A DNA stretch of 64,000 bases from Thalassotalea psychrophila (GTDB taxonomy: Bacteria; Pseudomonadota; Gammaproteobacteria; Enterobacterales; Alteromonadaceae): NCBI RefSeq assembly GCF_031583595.1, contig NZ_CP134145.1:124001-188000 (forward strand), read 5' to 3'. The translations under genes and the position numbers were made by a program. Below are positions 1 through 7,718 of the stretch, in pieces (the first letter of the stretch is position 1; each line of letters starts with the position of its first letter). The notes beneath the pieces are model-generated. The model worked only from the letters and a program-made list of their open reading frames with translations, did no database searches and was not told the origin of the DNA.

Positions 1-113
1 GAGGCATAGGGTAATAGATAATAATTATTATTGTATAAGCGTATATTACTTGAATTAGATATTGCCGCAAGATAAAGAATGTTATTTAATCATTACAACT
101 TGCTTGAGAGTGT

Positions 114-398
114 TTATTTACACCTGTCTTCAACCGCACCCATCACCGAAGCCGACAGCACATTTAATTCTCGCTGAATACGATTAATCACAGGACTGTT
201 CGGGTCATAAACTGCATCAGCTTGCTTGTTTAAGTTAAAATATAAGTTCATTAGCACAATGACACTTGGCTCAGTTTTCGTAGCTTTAATAACGCTGTAG
301 TAACTCCTATCTTTACCTAAATACCGCACTGAAAAATCACGCCCATTGCGACAAAGGCGATTTCGTCTTAACTCTTTGTAAACATCATTCAATTCCAT
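114..398 (-). CDS. Small protein resembling the DUF6626 family
   Basis: This is a 94-residue protein of unknown function. I chose the ATG at 398 because a GGAG sits 6 bases before it; a longer frame opens at 434 with no ribosome site. The sequence has the LNDVYKELRRNRLC...FSVRYLG...SYYSVIKAT pattern that I associate with small DUF6626 proteins of mobile elements, possibly a DNA-binding helical domain. It is transcribed away from the HUH gene at 610, so the 400-610 spacer probably holds two divergent promoters. The family assignment is from memory of the pattern and is moderate; the function is unknown. Confidence 0.55.
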   Translation of the reverse strand: MELNDVYKELRRNRLCRNGRDFSVRYLGKDRSYYSVIKATKTEPSVIVLMNLYFNLNKQADAVYDPNSPVINRIQRELNVLSASVMGAVEDRCK

Positions 399-609
399 AA
401 ACACTCCGGTGGGTATCGTAACCCTAATTAGCACAAGTATTTATCACTTTAGTTGTTTTCATATTTCATTAAACGAAACATGTGAGACAGAATTTTACCC
501 ACTAATCAATCTCAAAATAATTGTGAATAATTAGTGTTTACCGCTAACTTTTTAGTGTTAAAAGGATAAATAAAGGAGTAGCAGTAATAACAAATAGCAA
601 GGAGGCTAT

Positions 610-1164
610 ATGAAGCATACAGAATGGCTTATTCGATGCAGTAAAAAAATCAAACACAAGTTCCGCAAAAACAGAACGCCATTATCGCAAGCATTAGTGT
701 ATTTCTTTTTGGATAATGATATTGAGTGGACTCATGCCTTTACTGGCACATTCAAATACAGCAAGAAAAATAAAGATGCTGTAACAAAGGAGTTAGACAG
801 GTTTACAAATGAACTGCATAGTCGGTGTCGCATGTCAAAATGGAAGCGGCGAAGTAAGAGGTTTCCTAAAGAAAGATTACCGATGGTGAGTGTTGTCGAA
901 GGCGATGGTGACTTAATTCATATTCATTGCCACTTTTTACTGGCTAAGCCAGAAAATATAATAATCTCAAATGATAGTTTTGCAAAACTTATTGTTGATG
1001 CATGGAATAAAGTGCCAACAACTTCCTGTCTTTTTAACGATGTGAAGCCGTTACACAACACCCTAGGTTGGGCTGACTATATAAGCAAAGAAGTGACAAC
1101 TGATGATGCAAGTGCCATTAACTGGCAGTTCACGCATCTTTTTCGAAAAACTACAAAAAAGTAG
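610..1164 (+). CDS. HUH-type nuclease / rolling-circle Rep-like protein
   Basis: This 184-residue basic protein carries an H104-x-H106-x-H108 motif within a hydrophobic strand, followed about 50 residues later by Y157-x2-K160 (DYISKE). That order, metal-binding histidines then a tyrosine with a nearby lysine, is the layout of single-tyrosine HUH endonucleases (rolling-circle Rep, Y1 transposase, relaxase-like). The start has a strong AAGGAGG 4 bases upstream. It heads a plus-strand gene run that continues to 5346. No transposon ends are visible beside it, so a replication or mobilisation role in an integrative element is more likely than an insertion sequence. The nuclease assignment is inference from motifs only. 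Confidence 0.55.
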   Translation: MKHTEWLIRCSKKIKHKFRKNRTPLSQALVYFFLDNDIEWTHAFTGTFKYSKKNKDAVTKELDRFTNELHSRCRMSKWKRRSKRFPKERLPMVSVVEGDGDLIHIHCHFLLAKPENIIISNDSFAKLIVDAWNKVPTTSCLFNDVKPLHNTLGWADYISKEVTTDDASAINWQFTHLFRKTTKK

Positions 1165-1241
1165 TTGAGTGTAGACGATGCTCACTGGCTGTATTGGTGG
1201 GAATAAACGCTGGCGATGTTAAAGGTGAACAACAAGAAATT

Positions 1242-2084
1242 ATGACGATTCTCTTGTTGTCTTTACTTGATTATAATTTAGACAAAGGCCGCCCTATGTC
1301 TATTAGCGATAGCGACTTGGCACAAGGGATTGATAACGGAGCCTGCGAAGTTAAGCAATCGCGTAGTGACATCCGGCTTGCGCAGCAAGGCGAGCAATAC
1401 AATAGAATACCTAAAGCTAAATCGATAGCTTATATGATTCGATTAAAGCAATTGGCAAATATAAATAAATCAGCCATATTTAATACAGGAACACCAACAA
1501 GGAATGTTGATATGAATAACGCCAGTGCGAAATCCCAAGCCAATACATCCAGTGAAAACAATATAGACAACTTAACAGGTGCCGAGTTACTTGCGCTAAC
1601 GAATACCCATTCGAATAGACCCACTAATAAGCCGCGCAATAGTATAAACACGCAATTTCATTTATTGCTTCAGCAGCTATATAAAACAACTAATGCCTTA
1701 GAAAAATTGATACCTAACAAGAAGTTTAATCCTGATGGCAAACAAGTAGGTGAAATCGGAGAATGCCTTGTTGCAGAGCATTATGGGTTAGAGCTATTAC
1801 TACCAAACACACCGAAACATGATGCCAGAACCAAAGACGGAAAATTAGTCGAAATCAAAACAACCCACGCCCATAAAGTGAGTTTCAATAGCAAGCCGGA
1901 CTACGCGATTATTATTAAACTCGATGGGAAAGGCGGTTTTACTGAGTGCTACAATGGCCCCGGCGATATATTATGGGATTACTTCAGAACTCGACTTGCG
2001 TATGGCTGTGGACATTACCCGTTGCCAATATTAAAAGCGAGAGAGTTAAATAAGAAAGTGAGCGCCAATCAGCGCATTTATTAA
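1242..2084 (+). CDS. PD-(D/E)XK-like protein with a DUF6998-type domain
   Basis: The C-terminal half (about residues 135-260 from this start) matches the pattern of DUF6998 proteins: a helix with GEIGECLVAEHYGL, then HDARTKDGKLVEIKTT, then a strand YAIIIKL. The E...D...E-x-K arrangement (helix glutamate, D of HDAR, E-I-K) is that of a PD-(D/E)XK nuclease fold. The start is uncertain. The frame is open from before 1194; ATG 1242 is used here, but ATG 1512 has a better ribosome site (AAGGA, 8 bases away) and would give only 190 residues. The stop-free stretch of over 300 bases before 1512 argues that it is coding. It lies 77 bases after the HUH gene. A DNA-processing role is inference. Confidence 0.55.
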   Translation: MTILLLSLLDYNLDKGRPMSISDSDLAQGIDNGACEVKQSRSDIRLAQQGEQYNRIPKAKSIAYMIRLKQLANINKSAIFNTGTPTRNVDMNNASAKSQANTSSENNIDNLTGAELLALTNTHSNRPTNKPRNSINTQFHLLLQQLYKTTNALEKLIPNKKFNPDGKQVGEIGECLVAEHYGLELLLPNTPKHDARTKDGKLVEIKTTHAHKVSFNSKPDYAIIIKLDGKGGFTECYNGPGDILWDYFRTRLAYGCGHYPLPILKARELNKKVSANQRIY

Positions 2085-2363
2085 CTACTCATACTTAACT
2101 TAGTTAAGTATTGTTAAAATAAATTAGACTTTTCTTGTTGATTATTATACTAATGTAAAGGTACTGGATTTCTAGTGCTTGTTGCCCGAGCAGCGGTCAA
2201 GGTGTAAGCCTTCCATAATTCTCTCGTTCAACTCTAAATTGTCGGACTCATGGAGAGGCTTTTTGGAATTGACGGGATAATTGCGCTTGCTTTATGGCAC
2301 TACTCCTTTTGCGATACCTACCACCGAGTTCGTCACCTATTTATTAAAAACAAAGGTGTCGAA

Positions 2364-3182
2364 ATGAAAGATAAAAAAATACCCAAAACGCTTGATATTA
2401 GTAAGCAAATTGCAAGCTTACTAGCAAGTAAGGTTAGTGCTATCGACAGCAATGAATCGATAGAGCAAATGACCATATTCGATAACAAGCACAAGTCTTG
2501 CGACAGAATTGTATTAGATGCATTAAGAGATAAATCCCTTAAAGAATGTGAGAATGCACGCACAGCAAAATATAAAGCAGTTGCGTTAACGTACGGTTGG
2601 CTTAAACTCGCAATGGCAAACGAGGCTTATATAAGCCAAGTGTTTAAGCCGTATGCAAATCAGGAAAACTCATGTGATTTTGCGAATGCAGCAAAATATT
2701 GCATGGGGCTATGCCAAACTAATCAAGCCGAAATAATCAACTACACCAAAGATTGTTTGTTATTCATTGATAGCAAACACTCCGACACGCCAATTAACTC
2801 CCCTACAGACATTCCGGTTATCGATATAGTTAGCACCATAAAAAGCAATAACGGTATCCGCGGTTGCCAAAGAAAATATCAAGAATATTTATTGCAAAAC
2901 GAGTTGCTCAACAAAGATGATTCAACGCCCACTGAAACAACAACAACGACAGTAAACAAAGGTATTTCTAATAGCAGAGTTAAAGTCATTTTGCGCAATT
3001 ACACAAAACTTAAGGCTGGATTTTTAGGTGAGTTCAAGACTACCAAAGAGATAGAGGTAAATGACGTGGCCATTGGAAGCTGTATTTATATTAAGCAAGG
3101 CGACTCCTATAAAGTCATCACCAGCACCAGTGATAAAAAGGCGATAGAAGCTTTAGTTAAAATTATCCACATTCCAGATTAA
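2364..3182 (+). CDS. Unknown protein in the TGT-like operon
   Basis: This is a 272-residue protein with no family I recognise. I start it at ATG 2364, which has AAGGTG 6 bases upstream, rather than at the upstream ATG 2250, whose N-terminal extension looks non-native. The N-terminal two-thirds is helical and rich in Lys, Asn and Asp. A Thr-rich linker (TPTETTTTTVNK) precedes a compact basic C-terminal strand-rich part (about residues 205-272) that could be a small beta-barrel or nucleic-acid-binding domain. It ends 23 bases before the TGT-like gene on the same strand, which suggests co-transcription and a partner role. Confidence 0.5.
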   Translation: MKDKKIPKTLDISKQIASLLASKVSAIDSNESIEQMTIFDNKHKSCDRIVLDALRDKSLKECENARTAKYKAVALTYGWLKLAMANEAYISQVFKPYANQENSCDFANAAKYCMGLCQTNQAEIINYTKDCLLFIDSKHSDTPINSPTDIPVIDIVSTIKSNNGIRGCQRKYQEYLLQNELLNKDDSTPTETTTTTVNKGISNSRVKVILRNYTKLKAGFLGEFKTTKEIEVNDVAIGSCIYIKQGDSYKVITSTSDKKAIEALVKIIHIPD

Positions 3183-3205
3183 GTGTTAGTGATGGGACAA
3201 TACAT

Positions 3206-4432
3206 ATGAATAACTTTCTAGAATTTACTAGCTCTCATTATGCACCTGCGCTGCAAATTCAATACACTCAAAGTGTAGTGAAAGTAATGTTGGATAAATT
3301 ACCTAAAGGGCTAAATCTACAAGATTTAGTGCTCTTTAATCAATCATCAAACCTTATCAAGTTAGAGGTAGCTTTATATTCAGCTGGATTAATAGGTAAC
3401 TTAACCAATCCTAAAAACTGCATGGTTACACAGCGATTAAAAATCAAATCGCAGGCTGATAATGCCATTTTGATAGGGGATAGTAGCGGTTTTCAAGAAG
3501 CTAAAGCACCAACACCACCTAAACCAAAAAAAATTGTCGATATTTTTAATTGGCTAATCACATATTGTAATTTAGCGATGACCTTAGACGTGCCTTTAGG
3601 GGCCGCGCGAGAGGATAAAAGCCCACACTACAGAACATTTCGAGATTGCTTAGGGCAAACATTGGCTAATTTAGATACGTTTACTAACTTAGGAGCACAA
3701 GATTATAGCTTCTTAAATGTTGTACAAGGTCAAAGTATTGAGGAGATTAATTTCTGGTATCAGCACGTTAAAAAGTACAAATTATATGGTTGGGCGTTAC
3801 CTTTTAAGTGCTTTGGCTTAACAGGATTTATCTGGTTTTTGTTAAAACTTATCGAAGATGGTGAGTTTGACAAGGACAACACTTGGATTCACTGCTTAGG
3901 TGTTTCAGATTTAAGCTCTGCCGCCATGTTTAATGTAATTATTGGGCACTTAAGGCGCAAAGTCGCTCCTTGCAAAGTAAATATCACGTTTGACTCATCG
4001 AGTCCGTTTTTGGCAGGTGGTAAATTACTAAGTGCTTACGGTGCTCCAGTCATTAGTTCAAGTAAACTATCGATACCTCAGATTCGTGTTGATAAACCTA
4101 AGTGGTGCGGCAGTAGTGAGTTGTTCCCAAGTCAATATACTCAAATATCTCGTTATTTAACTAAAGGAGATATTATAAATCGCGACTGGGACAATGAAGC
4201 CATTGCAAGCAACCTTGGGTATCTTCTGCTGCAAAATCACAACACCGAAACAGCTTTACGCGCCATAGGCACTGTTAACAATTTGCTTGCGGTGGATTCT
4301 AACCAAATACCGATATGTTTAGTAAAAGCTAAGCGCGCTATAGAGCACATATTCTCAAGTGAAACTATCAACCAAGCGTTAGTTCGACTCAGTTGCACTG
4401 ATAATGTCATGTCACTAGAGTCATATAAGTAA
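3206..4432 (+). CDS. tRNA-guanine transglycosylase (TGT/DpdA)-like enzyme
   Basis: This 408-residue protein keeps the landmark motifs of the TGT barrel. D92-S-S-G-F-Q97 corresponds to the TGT DSGGFQ loop, and L-D128-V-P corresponds to the substrate-binding aspartate segment, followed by a helix like the family's SLRWA region. V172-V-Q-G-Q176 corresponds to the base-recognition VQGG strand, I228-H-C-L-G-V-S-D235 to the LxGVG strand, and F262-D263 to the nucleophilic aspartate. The C-terminal zinc signature of true tRNA TGT (CxCxxC...H) is not seen. Known relatives without a tRNA role are the DpdA enzymes, which insert 7-deazaguanines into DNA in genomic islands and phages. No preQ0 synthesis genes are in the window. 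Substrate, tRNA or DNA, is undecided. Confidence 0.65.
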   Translation: MNNFLEFTSSHYAPALQIQYTQSVVKVMLDKLPKGLNLQDLVLFNQSSNLIKLEVALYSAGLIGNLTNPKNCMVTQRLKIKSQADNAILIGDSSGFQEAKAPTPPKPKKIVDIFNWLITYCNLAMTLDVPLGAAREDKSPHYRTFRDCLGQTLANLDTFTNLGAQDYSFLNVVQGQSIEEINFWYQHVKKYKLYGWALPFKCFGLTGFIWFLLKLIEDGEFDKDNTWIHCLGVSDLSSAAMFNVIIGHLRRKVAPCKVNITFDSSSPFLAGGKLLSAYGAPVISSSKLSIPQIRVDKPKWCGSSELFPSQYTQISRYLTKGDIINRDWDNEAIASNLGYLLLQNHNTETALRAIGTVNNLLAVDSNQIPICLVKAKRAIEHIFSSETINQALVRLSCTDNVMSLESYK

Positions 4433-4466
4433 TGCAGGTTTTCGTTAAGTAAATTGGATAATAAAA

Positions 4467-4874
4467 ATGAACAGTATTGAAATAAAAAAGGTAAGCGACG
4501 AATTAAAAGTATCATTCTCAAGTCGCTACAGAGAATTGTGCCAAGATGAGTCTTTTACAACAATAGCTGCCTTAAAAGGCGGTTTAGCTAAATTACTGGC
4601 AAGTGAAGTGACAGAGCTTATTGAAAAAGACTTTACTTTACTAAAGCCAGTGAAGCATTTCACATTAAATGATATAGAAACAAATAAGCCTATAACAATA
4701 GATTTGTACTGCTCAGCCTATTTATTTCAGACTAAGTTCGATATTAATTTCATCGTGAGCGAAGGTAACTTACTTTGCTTCTATAAGAGCGAACCAAACT
4801 TACTAAAAGACAGGCTAACCAATACCTTTGTAAGAATAAAAAATAATGGGCAGTCAGTTTATGCGGTGTCTTGA
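4467..4874 (+). CDS. Small unknown protein A of the TGT-like operon
   Basis: This 135-residue soluble protein has no recognised family. The start has GGAT a few bases upstream and lies 35 bases after the TGT-like gene, in the same direction. The N-terminal half is predicted helical with a lysine/leucine-rich face; the C-terminal half is strand-rich. Its middle (TTIAALKGGLAKLL) resembles the TIATLKGDTLLSL segment of the next gene product, which suggests the two may be diverged copies. The association with the modification-like enzyme is positional only. Confidence 0.5.
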   Translation: MNSIEIKKVSDELKVSFSSRYRELCQDESFTTIAALKGGLAKLLASEVTELIEKDFTLLKPVKHFTLNDIETNKPITIDLYCSAYLFQTKFDINFIVSEGNLLCFYKSEPNLLKDRLTNTFVRIKNNGQSVYAVS

Positions 4875-4932
4875 TGCATTTATTACGATAAAAACAATAC
4901 AACGATTACCCCTTAAATTAGGAACATAAAAT

Positions 4933-5346
4933 ATGAAAAACACTATATTTAGAGATATATTAAATATAAATAAGGAAACTGTAGCAATTATTAAGGATGA
5001 AGTGTTACCAGGGGTTGGAGCTGAAATAGATTCCAAGTTAAATGAAATTGATAAGGGGCATACTGAAGAAGACCTTACAATAGCAACCCTTAAAGGTGAC
5101 ACTCTTTTATCTCTCTTTTGTAAAAATGGTTTATACAATATTTTGGTTAACGGACTTAACAATAATGAAACGATAGCTACTCACTATTGCCGTGAGCCAC
5201 TATTTGAAATCAAAGACAACGAAAACATGATTGAGGTAGAGCTTCAAATTTTCACACTTTATACAGAAGTTTCAATTGAACTTACTTTTGTAAAGAATAA
5301 GAAAAGCTTATTAGGATATTTATTTGAAATTGAAGTAGATACCTAA
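4933..5346 (+). CDS. Small unknown protein B of the TGT-like operon
   Basis: This 137-residue acidic protein has no recognised family. AGGAAC lies at a proper distance before ATG 4933. It is the last gene of the plus-strand run and ends 2 bases from the stop of a convergent gene. The residue pattern TIATLKGDTLLSLFCKNGL matches loosely the middle of the preceding product, and both end in an alternating hydrophobic strand region, so a distant duplication is possible. Function is unknown. Confidence 0.5.
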   Translation: MKNTIFRDILNINKETVAIIKDEVLPGVGAEIDSKLNEIDKGHTEEDLTIATLKGDTLLSLFCKNGLYNILVNGLNNNETIATHYCREPLFEIKDNENMIEVELQIFTLYTEVSIELTFVKNKKSLLGYLFEIEVDT

Positions 5347-5347
5347 T

Positions 5348-5650
5348 TTATCTATCAGATGTAAGAATAGGCAGGTCAATTTTCAAGACCTGCCTCACAC
5401 CAACTAAGAAAGCCACATTCAGACAAGCTAATTCATACGCCGCCATTTTTGAACCGTCAAGGTCGCGATGCATAGCCCACTTCCATCGCTTATTTTTAAG
5501 CAACCGAGCAAATACAAACGACATTTTATACTTTAGCGGCAATATTTGCTCAGGCGTTAAAAGATCTTGCGAGATCTTTTCGTAGTCCATCGTAACCAGT
5601 TTTTTAGTATCTACATAGATGATGTCTTTGTATCGCTTGTAATCAATCAC
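5348..5650 (-). CDS. Unknown protein coupled to the tyrosine recombinase
   Basis: This 100-residue protein overlaps the recombinase stop by four bases (ATGA), so it is probably translationally coupled to it. It is rich in basic and hydrophobic residues (KNKRWKWAMHRDLDG, AYELACLNVAFLVGV), has no clear membrane segment and no recognised family. A directionality factor or other accessory of the recombinase is possible from position alone. No motif supports that. Confidence 0.45.
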   Translation of the reverse strand: MIDYKRYKDIIYVDTKKLVTMDYEKISQDLLTPEQILPLKYKMSFVFARLLKNKRWKWAMHRDLDGSKMAAYELACLNVAFLVGVRQVLKIDLPILTSDR

Positions 5651-6213
5651 ATCAACTCCACCGCTTCTTTAAGCATGTTGTCATTTACATCAATGTAGCG
5701 TTGCGTGGTCGAAAGATTGCTATGGCCTACCAACGACATTAGCACTTTAGCCGACACGCCTTTGTGTGCCAGGTTAGTTATAAATGTTCGTCTGCCGCTG
5801 TGACTACTTGCGCCATCGATACTTGCATCTTTATATAAAGCAATTATAAGCTGGCATAGCGAGTTAGCACTAAATGCCTTACCTTTCTGGCTCCGTATTA
5901 AAGGCAACGATGGGTTTCGATTTTTCATATTATGAAAATTCAACTTGAGCAACGCACGCAGCTTTTTATTAAACACGATAGTTCTGCCTTGTTTGCCTTT
6001 GGTTTGCTCAGAGTCTAGATAAACAAAGTCACTTACTGTTCCATCGTTACTATAAACATCGCCAATTGTTAAAGCAGCAATTTCTTTAACACGCAATCCT
6101 GCGTAATAGCTCAAGTTTAATGCCAAGCAATTACGCTCTGAATGACGACTTAATGTTGCTACTGCCAACACTCGCTTAAATTCACGTTCCGTTAAAGTTT
6201 TAGCCTGTTTCAT
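5647..6213 (-). CDS. Short tyrosine recombinase (catalytic domain only)
   Basis: This 188-residue protein has the full tyrosine recombinase set: R41 in GLRVKEI, lysine near 72-74, H138-x-x-R141 (HSGRR), H164 in GHSN and the nucleophile Y173 in QRYIDV. It lacks the usual N-terminal core-binding domain of XerC/D and phage integrases, and so resembles the compact FimB/FimE-type or island-borne recombinases. It could act on the element that carries the 610-5346 operon or invert a local switch. No clear inverted repeats bracketing a promoter were found nearby. Confidence 0.85.
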   Translation of the reverse strand: MKQAKTLTEREFKRVLAVATLSRHSERNCLALNLSYYAGLRVKEIAALTIGDVYSNDGTVSDFVYLDSEQTKGKQGRTIVFNKKLRALLKLNFHNMKNRNPSLPLIRSQKGKAFSANSLCQLIIALYKDASIDGASSHSGRRTFITNLAHKGVSAKVLMSLVGHSNLSTTQRYIDVNDNMLKEAVELM

Positions 6214-6446
6214 ATAATCACCTAAATAATATAACTTTTTGTAAGCTATATTGTATTTTCTTATATTATTTCGGACGACCTAAACAGCGTTGAAATAAAG
6301 GCGTAATTAAAACAACAGATTAGCGCATAATGTAATGTTTTCTACATTTCATTATATTATTAGACATCACAAATATTTTTCAAAAAGAACATGTTTAATT
6401 CATAAACCACTTGATTAACGTTGCACAAAGATGTAGATTTACGCCA

Positions 6447-6460
6447 TAACGTGCACGTTA
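6447..6460. promoter_or_regulatory. 14-bp perfect palindrome before the 256-residue gene
   Basis: The sequence TAACGTGCACGTTA is a perfect inverted repeat, and a second GTGCACG core occurs 20 bases further on (6471-6477). Both lie within 60 bases of the start codon at 6503. This is the arrangement of an operator with a full site and a half site. The protein that binds it is unknown; the adjacent gene product is one candidate through autoregulation. Confidence 0.4.
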
Positions 6461-6502
6461 CTTGTTTTGCGTGCACGGAGTAGTATTTGATAAGGATGAT
6501 TT

Positions 6503-7273
6503 ATGAATCAAAAAATTGAAGTTTCAACTGAGATATTTAACCGATTAGCCAAACATGCTTCTGGCTTTGATACTCCAGCCAATGTAATTGTTAAACTATT
6601 AGATTTTTATGAAGATGAGCCTAAGTTTACACAGAAGACTAAAGCAAACTTAATCGAGCAAGCATTTAAGTTGAATTTCAAAACCGATGCTAGACCATTT
6701 GGTCAAAAGGCGTCTGTGTTAAGTGGCTTTAGCGATGACAGTAAAGGCGTTCAATGGAATGTTGTTGTAAATAGCGAAACAGGTATTGTTAGTTTAGGGG
6801 TTAACTTAGAAGGAATGAAATATAAAAATTGGCCTATAACAAACCTATTAATAAGAGAAAGTAAGCAAAGTAAGTTACTCAATTTAGTTAATACAGAAAG
6901 TTCTAATGAAATTCGTGTGAACATGACTCGCGACGCATGGCAGGCAGCTTCTCGACCTCTAATTGCAGAGCGCAATATATCACCGCAAGGGTTAATGCTA
7001 TCAGAACTAACTTCGACAATATGGTCAGATATTCTTAATGAATCCTTAGGCTGCTTAAATAAAAGGGAAGGCTATAAAGGCAGAGGAAAGCAGGTTGTAA
7101 CAAGAATTAAATCTGGTGATACAAAAGAAATGGAAGTCTCACCTCACTTAGGTTTTCGAGTAACTATTTGCGAAACCAAACCTACAGACTTAAATAAACT
7201 CCTAAACGAATTTAAGAAAGCACAGGCTATTTTAATGCCCATTTACAACTTTGTTGCTGAGCAAAGCAAATAG
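6503..7273 (+). CDS. Unknown protein with SeqA/RHH-like N-terminus
   Basis: This is a 256-residue protein. Its first 40 residues (IEVSTEIFNRLAKHASGFDTPANVIVKLL) resemble the ribbon-helix-helix style segment at the N-terminus of SeqA-like proteins, which mediates DNA binding or dimerisation. The remainder, a mixed alpha/beta region with several basic patches (KREGYKGRGKQ), is not recognised. AAGGATGA lies before the ATG. A palindrome upstream could be its own operator. It sits immediately before the first copy of the approximately 90-bp repeat that borders the HNH module. Confidence 0.5.
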   Translation: MNQKIEVSTEIFNRLAKHASGFDTPANVIVKLLDFYEDEPKFTQKTKANLIEQAFKLNFKTDARPFGQKASVLSGFSDDSKGVQWNVVVNSETGIVSLGVNLEGMKYKNWPITNLLIRESKQSKLLNLVNTESSNEIRVNMTRDAWQAASRPLIAERNISPQGLMLSELTSTIWSDILNESLGCLNKREGYKGRGKQVVTRIKSGDTKEMEVSPHLGFRVTICETKPTDLNKLLNEFKKAQAILMPIYNFVAEQSK

Positions 7274-7287
7274 GTTACAGTGTAAAG

Positions 7288-7377
7288 TCACCTCAATTTC
7301 GACCCTGAGGTGGCTGTAGTTTGAAATGGTTTACTTGTGTGGTGGTGCTGAAAACCGCGCAGGGTGATTTTTTCATT
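7288..7377. repeat. Structured direct repeat, copy 1
   Basis: This block of about 90 bp recurs at 10147-10232 with clear conservation at both ends and a variable centre. It begins with a hairpin: CACCTCA (7289-7295), loop ATTTCGACCC, TGAGGTG (7306-7312). It ends with a conserved CTGAAAACCGCGCA block followed by GGTGATTTTTT. The two copies bracket the Ada/HNH/methyltransferase/GIY-YIG module. It could be a recombination site, cassette boundary or terminator-like element. Confidence 0.6.
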
Positions 7378-7624
7378 AACAATGAGATTTCCAATGTAAG
7401 TATTCTTTTTTCATACACCGAGCACACGGCCTATATCCCGCCAGAATAGCAGTGTTTTCATCCTTAAAGAACACTCTGTATTTTACATAATGACCTTTGC
7501 TTATGTGCCCAAGCGCAGAGGGGCAATCAAGTTTTCCGTATATTTTAAGTTTGCTATGACCACCAAAAATCCCTTTGTTTTGATTAATATATAAAGCACC
7601 TTTTTCATCTAAAAGCTTATACAT
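7376..7624 (-). CDS. Ada metal-binding domain protein
   Basis: This 82-residue stand-alone domain resembles the zinc-binding N-terminal domain of Ada, which in Ada takes methyl groups from DNA methylphosphotriesters. The match is strongest at VFFKDENTAILAGYRPCARC, corresponding to Ada AGFRPCKRC. The first cysteine pair of Ada is not fully kept: only one Cys is seen in LDCPSA. Many small bacterial proteins of this type carry IYGKLDCPSALGHI. Its stop codon region touches the direct repeat, and it is divergent from the HNH operon. A role in sensing or repairing damaged or modified DNA is inference. Confidence 0.65.
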   Translation of the reverse strand: MYKLLDEKGALYINQNKGIFGGHSKLKIYGKLDCPSALGHISKGHYVKYRVFFKDENTAILAGYRPCARCMKKEYLHWKSHC

Positions 7625-7718
7625 ATTGAATATCCTTTTATTGGAAGTTCACATTATTATGGACATTATTAGCCAAACATAACAACATAAAGCATTCTTC
7701 ATTATTTTGCCTGCACAC

